Source of the DNA: Dehalococcoidia bacterium
GTDB lineage: Bacteria; Chloroflexota; Dehalococcoidia; SM23-28-2
Reading direction: 5' to 3'
DNA: 12,340 bases
Assembly (NCBI GenBank): GCA_022866185.1
Contig: JALHUG010000049.1
Span: forward strand, 1 to 12,340
Below the pieces are notes generated by a model. The model was given only the letters and a program-made list of their open reading frames with translations. It was not told the origin of the DNA and searched no databases. Below, piece after piece: positions 7,019-12,340 of this stretch (within the stretch, counting starts at the first letter, position 1; every line of letters starts with the position of its first letter). A program made the translations under genes and the position numbers.

Positions 7019-7759
7019 GTGGTGCTGGCGGCGGCAGCGGCTGTCGTCCTGGGCTTGATTTGCACGTCGTCGTCCGAGCACGACGATAGGGAGATTCACA
7101 TTGTCCGCCCGAAAGCGAGCCTCACCACCGAGGGCCTCACCCCACTGACTCCCACCCCTACCGCTGGACCTACAACGCCACCCATTCTGGAAGCCGTGAT
7201 TCACGGCTTCCACTTCCCCATCGATGGCGCCTGCCTCCCCCAGGAGGACGACCTCATGCCCAACGCTCCCCGGGAGTATCGCTTGGGCACTCATGAGGGG
7301 GTCGACTTCTACGAAGGCCGCTGCTGCGTGGCAGTGGCCCGCGGAATGCCGGTGCTGGCCGCCAAGACGGGGGTGGTCATCCGCGTTGACCATGACTATC
7401 AGGACATCACGGCTGAGGAGATGGATGCCATGCTGACCCTCAGCCAACAGCAAGGCTCCACTGATGCCGCTACTCTGGACCGCCTGCGCGGTCGGCAGGT
7501 GTGGGTTGACCACGGCAACGGCATCGTCACCCGCTATTGCCACCTGATGGATGTAGAGGCGGGGATTGCGAAGGGCGTGGTGGTGAGAGCAGGGCAGGTT
7601 CTGGGCCACGTGGGCAACTCGGGGACGCCGGAAGGCATCAGCGACGTCGACGCTGAGAACCATCTCCACTTCGAGATACGGGTGGGTGATGGCTATCTGG
7701 GGCAGGGCCTCTCCGCTGGCGAGATGCGCCGTCTGTGGGAGAAGGCATTCTCCCCTTAG
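7019..7759 (+). CDS. Membrane-anchored M23 (LytM-type) metallopeptidase homologue
   Basis: Numbered from GTG 7019, the 246-residue protein has a hydrophobic N-terminus (residues 2-15), then a Thr/Pro-rich linker around residues 40-56, then an M23 domain. The zinc ligands of active M23 enzymes are present: His92 and Asp96 in GTHEGVDF, and the HLHFEI motif (His215, His217). It should therefore be an extracytoplasmic zinc endopeptidase acting on peptidoglycan peptides. An insertion of ~40 residues (YQDITAEEMDAMLTL and following) separates two core strands. The start is uncertain: GTG 7019 has no ribosome site, while the open frame extends upstream through KAIRSLGNLAGLAL, which would supply the positive n-region of a signal anchor, with AGGAGGAAGG at 6970-6979. 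A CTG at 6992 could then be the start. The residues before Cys15 are a poor lipobox. Confidence 0.82.
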   Translation: MVLAAAAAVVLGLICTSSSEHDDREIHIVRPKASLTTEGLTPLTPTPTAGPTTPPILEAVIHGFHFPIDGACLPQEDDLMPNAPREYRLGTHEGVDFYEGRCCVAVARGMPVLAAKTGVVIRVDHDYQDITAEEMDAMLTLSQQQGSTDAATLDRLRGRQVWVDHGNGIVTRYCHLMDVEAGIAKGVVVRAGQVLGHVGNSGTPEGISDVDAENHLHFEIRVGDGYLGQGLSAGEMRRLWEKAFSP

Positions 7760-7809
7760 CTTTCCCCAATTCGGCCCCGAGGTTGAGCTCCAGGGGCGTG
7801 ATCTAGCCT

Positions 7810-8061
7810 GTGGAAATGTGGTATACAGGAGAGGTGCGGGCCCTCACCGACACGATGCCCGGCCCGCGCGTGCTGATCCGCGATGGTCGGCTCTTTTTCT
7901 ACGTATCAAGGCGGCTTTGGGCCAAGATGACGGGCGATCGTGCCTGTCTGGCAGGCGTGCCGGGCCGCCTGGTCGACCTCCGCTGCGAGATGGCTAAGCT
8001 AGGGGCGGAGGCTAGCTTCCTCGACGCTATGCAAGAGGAGGAGCAGGATGGAAGCTCTTAG
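7810..8061 (+). CDS. Small protein of unknown function
   Basis: The 83-residue frame ends inside lgt, overlapping it by 14 bases, and fills the space between the M23 gene and lgt. I do not recognise the family. The middle (PRVLIRDGRLFFYVSRRLWAKM) looks like short strands followed by a basic helix, and the tail is acidic (DAMQEEEQDGSS). It has no membrane segment and two Cys residues, at about 47 and 58. The start is unclear: GTG 7810, ATG 7816, GTG 7834 (preceded closely by AGGAGAG) and ATG 7855 are all in frame. It is likely to be real because its strand, GC-rich codon use and overlap with lgt match the operon, and the lgt ribosome site is embedded in its end. However, a fortuitous frame is not excluded. 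Confidence 0.55.
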   Translation: MEMWYTGEVRALTDTMPGPRVLIRDGRLFFYVSRRLWAKMTGDRACLAGVPGRLVDLRCEMAKLGAEASFLDAMQEEEQDGSS

Positions 8062-8941
8062 CGCCTTGGGGCCTTTGGTGATCAAGATCGGCATCGACCC
8101 CGAGATCTTCGGGATCGTTGGCCTGGAGATCACCTGGCATGGACTGTTCACCGCCTTGGGAGTGGTGGTTGGCGTCTTGATGGCGGCCTTCCTGGCCCGG
8201 CGGGCCGGCATCGACGAGGACACCATCTACAACATGGCCCTGGCCCTCGTCGTCGGCGGGATCATCGGCGCGCGCGCTCTCTATGTGCTGGAGCACCTCG
8301 GCGACTTCCGCCACGACCTTACGGAGGTTTTCGCCATCCAGACCGGCGGCATCTCCATCTACGGGGCCCTGTTCGGCGGAACTCTGGGCGCGGCGGCCTA
8401 CGCCGCCTGGCGTCGTCTGCCCCGCTGGGGGACGATGGCCGACGCGGCCGCCATCGGTGCCATCCTGGGCATGGCCGTGGGACGCATCGGCTGTTTGCTC
8501 AATGGCGACATCTTCGCCAGGACCACCGACTGGCCCATCGGCCTCGTCTACACGCACCCCGACAGCCCCAGCTATCCCATCTACTCTTCTGTATCGCCTC
8601 AATTGGCTCAGCAGCCGGTCACTGCCTATGAGATAGTGGGCGACCTGATCATCTTCGCCCTGCTTCTGTTCGTGCTGCGGCGGGTGTTCAAGCGCGACGG
8701 GATGATCTTCTTCGCCTGGGCCTTCCTCTACTCTGCCATGCGTTTTGGCATCAGCTTCCTGCGGGGACAGGACATCGGCGGTTATTGGGTGGGCGACGAC
8801 CTCGTCGTTGCTGGCCTGCGCACGGCTCAGCTCATCGCTCTGGCGATAATGGTCGTAACTCCTCTTGCCGTCGCCTACATCCTCACCCGCGGCGGGAGCG
8901 GTCCCGGCCGTGCCGAGAGGCGTCGCCTAACGCGGGCCTAG
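8048..8941 (+). CDS. lgt: Prolipoprotein diacylglyceryl transferase Lgt
   Basis: Lgt transfers diacylglycerol from phosphatidylglycerol to the lipobox Cys of prelipoproteins, the first step of lipoprotein maturation in the cytoplasmic membrane. The 297-residue product is a polytopic membrane protein of about seven helices. It has the family signature GRIGCLLNGDIFA with Arg146, preceded by TGGISIYGALFGG, and a conserved late arginine region in SAMRFGISFLRGQD. Where the Escherichia coli enzyme has its important His103, this protein has Tyr105, a substitution I recall in other Gram-positive-type Lgt proteins. The ATG at 8048 has GAGGAGG at 8036-8042 and overlaps the end of the small gene upstream. 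It closes the envelope part of the gene run; no clear terminator follows. Confidence 0.94.
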   Translation: MEALSALGPLVIKIGIDPEIFGIVGLEITWHGLFTALGVVVGVLMAAFLARRAGIDEDTIYNMALALVVGGIIGARALYVLEHLGDFRHDLTEVFAIQTGGISIYGALFGGTLGAAAYAAWRRLPRWGTMADAAAIGAILGMAVGRIGCLLNGDIFARTTDWPIGLVYTHPDSPSYPIYSSVSPQLAQQPVTAYEIVGDLIIFALLLFVLRRVFKRDGMIFFAWAFLYSAMRFGISFLRGQDIGGYWVGDDLVVAGLRTAQLIALAIMVVTPLAVAYILTRGGSGPGRAERRRLTRA

Positions 8942-9017
8942 CGCCGCGGCGCGCACGAGGAGGCAGCCCGCCAGTGACGGATGATCGCAGAGGAACGTTC
9001 GCCTGGCAGCATAGGCG

Positions 9018-9728
9018 GTGAGCCACGCGATGGCATGGGATGACGACCGCGACAGGTTCCAGCGCGACCTCGCCTCATTGAACTTCAAGGTCGTTGAGAC
9101 GGACAAAGCATCGTCGGAGGACATTCAGAAGGTCTTCGGCCTCTTCGAGATGAACTATCGCCAGGCCAACCGCGCCTATCTCGAGAAGGCGCTCGAGACC
9201 CTGCGATACCTCGCCCTGGCCGAGCACGAGGGGACGGCGGCTGGCTTCGCTCTTGGCGAATGTCGGGTCATGGACCTGCCCCGTCTGCCCGCGGAGGTGG
9301 TCAACCTCGCGGGGATCTGCTGCATCGCGCCGCAATTCCGGCGGCGAGGCCTCTTCCGCGAGCTAGAGTACCTCACGTTTGCGGCCGTCGAGCTGCCAGA
9401 GCATACACGCCGCCTGACCTGCGGCCGCATGGCTCATCCCGCTAGCCTGCGCGGGTTTGGCCGCCACCCCACGCTGCTCCCCAAGCCGGGGGTGCGGCCG
9501 ACGCCCTGGCAGCAGGAGGTAGGCCGAGCCATCGCCGCTGCCTACGGCAATCACGCCTTCGACCCTGAGACGTTCGTCTGCATCGGCTCCGGTCAGGCCA
9601 TTGGCTACCCCATCATCGAGTTCGAGGTGGAACCGTGGGAGTGGGAGGTATTCGAACAGGTCAACCGCGATCGGGGCGACTCCCTGCTGGCCATGATCTG
9701 GACGCCGAACGCCCCGCCGGGATGGTAG
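9018..9728 (+). CDS. GNAT-family N-acetyltransferase
   Basis: The 236-residue protein has an acetyl-CoA binding core typical of GNAT enzymes. Strand 4 and motif A are seen in GICCIAPQFRRRGLFREL (about residues 100-116), where RRRGLF corresponds to the Q/R-x-x-G-x-G/A pyrophosphate loop, preceded by a YLALAEHEGTAAGFALGECR strand pair. The region after residue 140 (trp- and pro-rich, ending NAPPGW) does not suggest a particular substrate, so specificity is unknown. The start is GTG 9018 or, equally plausible, ATG 9030 with GGTGA 9 bases before it. It lies 76 bases after lgt on the same strand and could be read through from it. The minus-strand transposase relic abuts its 3' end. Confidence 0.75.
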   Translation: MSHAMAWDDDRDRFQRDLASLNFKVVETDKASSEDIQKVFGLFEMNYRQANRAYLEKALETLRYLALAEHEGTAAGFALGECRVMDLPRLPAEVVNLAGICCIAPQFRRRGLFRELEYLTFAAVELPEHTRRLTCGRMAHPASLRGFGRHPTLLPKPGVRPTPWQQEVGRAIAAAYGNHAFDPETFVCIGSGQAIGYPIIEFEVEPWEWEVFEQVNRDRGDSLLAMIWTPNAPPGW

Positions 9729-9855
9729 GCGGCTCTGCGGCCTCCTCCCAGAACTCCTCCTCCTCTGCCAGAGGCGGATCAGCCTCCGGCTGAAGGGGCA
9801 CCTCCCGCCACAGGTCCGCTGGCGTCAGTGTGTCCAAAGCCTTTATGCTCGCCAT
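9729..9855 (-). pseudogene. Truncated IS256-family (mutator) transposase, N-terminal codons only
   Basis: ATG 9855 is preceded on the minus strand by AAAGGAGCACGCCC, a strong ribosome site at normal spacing. The first residues, MASIKALDTLTPADLWREV, then an acidic stretch EEEEFWEEA, resemble the N-terminus of mutator-type transposases, where an LTPxDLWREV-like helix and an EExFWxxV stretch occur. The frame stays open to 9661, but beyond about residue 42 it reads antisense to the GNAT gene and its composition changes. The true remnant therefore probably ends near 9729. The family call is from memory of short N-terminal motifs. An independent small gene is the alternative. Confidence 0.45.
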
Positions 9856-9943
9856 GGGCGTGCTCCTTTCACAGCTTGCTCTTCTCTTGCCTGCTGCAAA
9901 GGGTACGCCCCCGTTTTCACACAGAATAGGTTACGCTACTGGA
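9729..9943 (-). mobile_element. Remnant of an IS256-family element (one end plus transposase 5' part)
   Basis: Read on the minus strand from 9943, the sequence begins GTCCAGTAGCG, reaches CTATTCTGTGTGAAAACGG (about 9912-9930), and continues to a good ribosome site and an ATG at 9855. The TGTGTGAAAAC block with GTCC at the edge resembles the inverted repeats of IS256-type (mutator) elements, which I recall carrying a TGTGTAAAA block near a GTCC end. The opposite end and most of the transposase are missing, so the element is dead. The inner breakpoint is at or near the end of the GNAT gene (9728) and cannot be fixed exactly by eye. Confidence 0.5.
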
Positions 9944-9956
9944 CGGGTACACGCTC

Positions 9957-9983
9957 TTGACAGCGTCGGAACTTTGATATAAT
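9957..9983 (+). promoter_or_regulatory. Promoter of the str operon
   Basis: Perfect TTGACA (9957-9962) and TATAAT (9978-9983) hexamers, but only 15 bases apart rather than the usual 17. Transcription would start near 9990, leaving a leader of about 165 bases before rpsL. The promoter begins 13 bases outside the end of the IS256-like relic, so the insertion stopped just short of it. Confidence 0.75.
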
Positions 9984-10014
9984 CTAACGTTGGCGTCTGA
10001 CGTCCATTGCGTAT

Positions 10015-10134
10015 GTACGCCATTACGTAAATACGTACAGGTCGAAAGACCCTAAAGTGACGACGGTCGGCGGACAGTAGGGGCGAAAGCCTCACCGCCG
10101 TACTGGCTCAGGAATAAGGCTTTCGGCCTATTTC
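10015..10134 (+). ncRNA. Structured leader RNA of the rpsL operon (cis-regulatory candidate)
   Basis: Five helices can be drawn by eye. GTACG 10015-10019 pairs with CGTAC 10034-10038. GGTC 10040-10043 and GACC 10048-10051 close a GAAA tetraloop. CGGCGG 10068-10073 pairs with CCGCCG 10095-10100 and encloses GGGGC-GAAA-GCCTC (10080-10093). CAGTA 10075-10079, inside that loop, can pair with TACTG 10101-10105, directly 3' of the stem, giving an H-type pseudoknot. A last hairpin, AGGC 10117-10120 with GCCT 10126-10129, extends by 5 more pairs past one bulged A. No T-run follows it, so it is not a standard terminator. I compared it mentally with common riboswitch classes and known r-protein leaders and recognised none. 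Confidence 0.5.
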
Positions 10135-10156
10135 GCTGTCTTTGAAGGGGGACGAC

Positions 10157-10579
10157 TTGCCCACCATCCATCAGTTGGTGCGAAGGGGGCGCAAGAAGCT
10201 GGTCAAGAAGACCAAGGCGCCAGCCCTGCGCTTTTCCTACAACGCCTTGAGGAATAGGGTGACGCGCGCGCAGGGGGCTCCTCAGAAGCGGGGTGTCTGC
10301 GTCCAGGTGCGGACGGTGACCCCCAAGAAGCCCAACTCCGCCCTGCGCAAGGTGGCGCGCGTGCGTCTGAGCAACGGGATGGAGGTTACCGCCTACATCC
10401 CTGGCGAGGGGCACAGCCTTCAGGAGCACTCGGTAGTGCTCATCCGAGGAGGGCGAGTGAAGGACCTGCCGGGGGTGCGCTATCACATCATCCGCGGTGC
10501 CCTCGATTCCCAAGGGGTGGTGGGGCGGAAGCGGGGTCGCAGCAAGTACGGCACCCGCCGCAGCGAGGAACTCAGGTAG
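10157..10579 (+). CDS. rpsL: 30S ribosomal protein S12
   Basis: S12 sits at the decoding centre of the small subunit. The 140-residue product begins [11 protein letters not shown] after the initiator. It contains [20 protein letters not shown] with the lysine linked to streptomycin sensitivity unchanged, then [28 protein letters not shown] and the C-terminal SKYGTRR. It has the ~14-residue longer loop ([19 protein letters not shown]) seen in Gram-positive-type S12 proteins and absent from E. coli. The start is TTG 10157, since S12 proteins begin Met-Pro-Thr-Ile and AAGGGGG (10145-10151) is well placed. The upstream TTG at 10142 would add five residues that include the ribosome site. It is the first gene of the str operon. 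Confidence 0.97.
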   Translation: MPTIHQLVRRGRKKLVKKTKAPALRFSYNALRNRVTRAQGAPQKRGVCVQVRTVTPKKPNSALRKVARVRLSNGMEVTAYIPGEGHSLQEHSVVLIRGGRVKDLPGVRYHIIRGALDSQGVVGRKRGRSKYGTRRSEELR

Positions 10580-10592
10580 GGCAGGCAGAGCG

Positions 10593-11063
10593 ATGCCGAG
10601 GCGAGGCAGGGTCGTCCGAAGGCGGGTACCGCCTGACGCCAAGCACAATAGCGTCTGGCTGCAGATGTTCATAAACAAGCTAATGAAGAGCGGCAGGAAG
10701 AGTACTGCCGAGCGGATCATGTACGGCACTCTGGCCATCATCGAGCAGCGGGCTCGCCGTAACCCTGTGGAGGTATTCGAACAGGCGATGCGCAATGCCA
10801 TGCCTGTTCTGGAGGTGCGGCCTCGGCGTGTGGGTGGTGCCACCTATCAGATCCCCCTGGAGGTGCGGCCGGAGCGGCAGCTTGCATTAGCCGTGCGTTG
10901 GCTCTTGATAGCGGCACGTGCTCGCAAGGGGAGGCCCATGGCTGAGAGGCTAGCCGCTGAGCTCATGGATGCCGCCAGCGGCCAGGGCGTCACCATCAAG
11001 CGCCGTGATGACACCCACCGCATGGCTGAAGCTAATAGGGCCTTCGCCCACTACCGATGGTAA
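10593..11063 (+). CDS. rpsG: 30S ribosomal protein S7
   Basis: S7 binds 16S rRNA and organises the head of the 30S subunit. The 156-residue length is exactly that of the family, and MPRRGRVVRRRVPPDAK, FINKLMKSGRKSTAERIMYG, QAMRNAMPVLEVRPRRVGGATYQIP and the C-terminal TIKRRDDTHRMAEANRAFAHYRW-type ending are all conserved. ATG 10593 lies 13 bases after the rpsL stop. The ribosome site is weak (GGCAGAG), suggesting translational coupling to rpsL. In E. coli S7 represses the operon by binding the rpsL-rpsG spacer; here that spacer is too short for the same structure. Confidence 0.97.
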   Translation: MPRRGRVVRRRVPPDAKHNSVWLQMFINKLMKSGRKSTAERIMYGTLAIIEQRARRNPVEVFEQAMRNAMPVLEVRPRRVGGATYQIPLEVRPERQLALAVRWLLIAARARKGRPMAERLAAELMDAASGQGVTIKRRDDTHRMAEANRAFAHYRW

Positions 11064-11132
11064 CCGCTGTGCGGCGGTCGCACCCATGAACGCGTAACGT
11101 TTTCTCTCTCCCGATGATCTGAAGACAAAACC

Positions 11133-12340
11133 ATGAATAGGCCTGTGCTCATCGAAAAGGTTCGCAACATAGGGATCATTGCCCACATAGATGCGGGCAA
11201 GACGACCGTTACCGAGCGCATCCTCTTCTACAGCGGCCGCACATACAAGATCGGCGAGGTGGATGAGGGGACGGCGGTGATGGATTGGATGTCCCAGGAG
11301 CGAGAGCGAGGGATCACTATCACCGCCGCCGCTACCACCTGTGAATGGGCGGATCACATGATCAACATCGTGGATACGCCCGGCCACGTGGACTTCACGG
11401 TGGAGGTGGAACGTAGCCTGCGGGTCTTGGACGGCGGCATCGTCCTCTTCGACGCTGTGGCCGGCGTCCAGTCCCAATCGGAGACGGTATGGCGCCAGGC
11501 CGATCGCTATCACATCCCCCGTATCTCCTTCGTCAACAAGATGGACCGGATGGGGGCCGACTTCTGGCGCACGGTGGGCATGATCCACGACAGGCTGGTA
11601 GCGCGGCCGCTACCCATCCAGATCCCCCTGGGCGTGGAGGACAAGTACCTGGGGGTTATCGACCTGGCAAAAGAGGTGGCCTGGCTCTTCCCCGCTGACA
11701 AGGACGAGGATCCCGTCAAGGTTCCCCTGCCCAACAAGTACGGCGAGGATCACGACGGCTGGCCTCAGGAGTTCGTGGCTGCTCTGGTGGGGGCGGACGC
11801 TGCGGCCCCAGGGGCAAGCGAGCTCATCATCAGCTCCCTGGCGGAAGCGAGGATACGGCGGGAGGAGCTGATCGAGGCGGTGGCCGAGCTGGACGACCAG
11901 CTCCTGATCAGCTACCTGGAAGGGCGCCACATATCAGCCAGCGAGCTGGACAAGGCTGTCCGCCGCGCCACCCTGGCCAATGTGATCACCCCCGTCCTCT
12001 GCGGCAGCGCCCTGCGCAACCGGGGCGTCCAGCCCCTGCTGGATGCGGTGATCGACTACCTGCCGTCACCAGTGGACGTGCCACCCATCAAGGGTGTCCA
12101 TCCCAAGACGGGGGAGACGATCGAGCGCCATGCTGCCGACGATGAGCCCTTCGCCGCCCTGGCCTTCAAGATCGTGGCCGACCCGTATGTGGGGCGCTTG
12201 GCCTATTTTCGGGTCTATTCTGGCAAGGTTAGCCAGGGCTCCCTGGTCCATAACAGCACCCGCGCTGAGCGAGAGCGTATCGGCCGCCTGCTAAGCATGC
12301 ACGCCCAGCACCGAGAGGACATTGAGGAGGCCTATGCCGG
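11133..12340 (+). CDS. fusA: Elongation factor G, 3' end outside window
   Basis: EF-G is the GTPase that drives ribosomal translocation. The frame opens at ATG 11133 and is free of stops to the window end (402 codons of about 700). GTP-binding motifs are intact: AHIDAGKTT (17-25), RGITI in switch I (59-63), DTPGH (81-85) and NKMD (135-138). The VQSQSETVW region and [12 protein letters not shown] at the G to domain II junction are typical. The stretch between IDL (178) and AELDD (251-255) is roughly 30 residues longer than in E. coli EF-G, an enlarged G' subdomain. The 69-base gap from rpsG contains a weak GAAGA ribosome site before the ATG. It is the third gene of the str operon. Confidence 0.95.
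   Translation, partial: MNRPVLIEKVRNIGIIAHIDAGKTTVTERILFYSGRTYKIGEVDEGTAVMDWMSQERERGITITAAATTCEWADHMINIVDTPGHVDFTVEVERSLRVLDGGIVLFDAVAGVQSQSETVWRQADRYHIPRISFVNKMDRMGADFWRTVGMIHDRLVARPLPIQIPLGVEDKYLGVIDLAKEVAWLFPADKDEDPVKVPLPNKYGEDHDGWPQEFVAALVGADAAAPGASELIISSLAEARIRREELIEAVAELDDQLLISYLEGRHISASELDKAVRRATLANVITPVLCGSALRNRGVQPLLDAVIDYLPSPVDVPPIKGVHPKTGETIERHAADDEPFAALAFKIVADPYVGRLAYFRVYSGKVSQGSLVHNSTRAERERIGRLLSMHAQHREDIEEAYA

Noticed and set aside
8941..8952. Perfect 12-base palindrome GCGCCGCGGCGC right after lgt as a terminator
   Set aside because: It has no loop and no following T-run; it could be chance in GC-rich sequence.
10111..10134. Hairpin at the end of the rpsL leader as an intrinsic terminator
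   Set aside because: Only three T residues, already used in the stem, follow it, and the rpsL ribosome site comes immediately after.
10040..10134. Assignment of the leader to a known riboswitch (cyclic-di-GMP, ZTP, fluoride, glycine types) or self-cleaving ribozyme
   Set aside because: The conserved core sequences of these classes are not present as far as I can recall them.
10052..10843. A 263-codon minus-strand frame opposite rpsL-rpsG
   Set aside because: Antisense to two highly conserved ribosomal protein genes.
1..12340. CRISPR array, tRNA or rRNA genes
   Set aside because: No regularly spaced direct repeats, no tRNA-like TTCGANTC arms with CCA context, and no rRNA signature sequence was found on reading through.

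Overview
The window reads as a chromosomal segment of a GC-rich, probably Gram-positive-type bacterium. Chloroflexota is my best guess. The support is indirect: a ribosomal protein S12 of the long form seen in Gram-positive-type lineages, a MurT/GatD pair, frequent GTG and TTG starts, a Thr/Pro-rich linker in an exported protein, and at the left edge a DUF5678-type plus retropepsin-type gene pair of a kind I associate with Chloroflexota. No rRNA or tRNA gene is present to settle the taxonomy.

Left edge (1-1240) is accessory DNA. A DUF5678-like small gene runs in from outside and is followed by the first ~25 codons of a retropepsin-like gene. That gene is broken by the 3' end of an IS1595 (ISXO2)-type transposase, which itself carries an in-frame TAG. 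Beyond this, on the minus strand, lies a visibly AT-richer gene for an unrecognised membrane-anchored protein (512-1237).

Centre (1300-8941) is a tightly packed plus-strand run that looks like one transcription unit. It starts at a consensus -10 box overlapped upstream by a GC-rich operator. The order is csoR (copper-sensing repressor), copA (Cu(I)-exporting P1B-ATPase), a SAM methyltransferase, murT and gatD (amidation of the peptidoglycan precursor lipid II), a one-domain copper chaperone-like protein, an M23 metallopeptidase homologue, a small unrecognised gene, and lgt. Copper homeostasis genes (csoR, copA and the chaperone) are interleaved with envelope genes (murT, gatD, M23, lgt), mostly with gaps of a few bases or overlapping starts and stops. 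A GNAT acetyltransferase gene follows (9018-9728).

Between the GNAT gene and the next operon lies a second transposon relic on the minus strand: one end, the ribosome binding site and the first ~40 codons of what looks like an IS256-family transposase (about 9729-9943).

Right end (9957-12340) is the str operon: promoter, a ~165-nt structured leader with a predicted H-type pseudoknot, rpsL (S12, TTG start), rpsG (S7) and the 5' two-thirds or less of fusA (EF-G), which runs off the window and has an enlarged G' subdomain.
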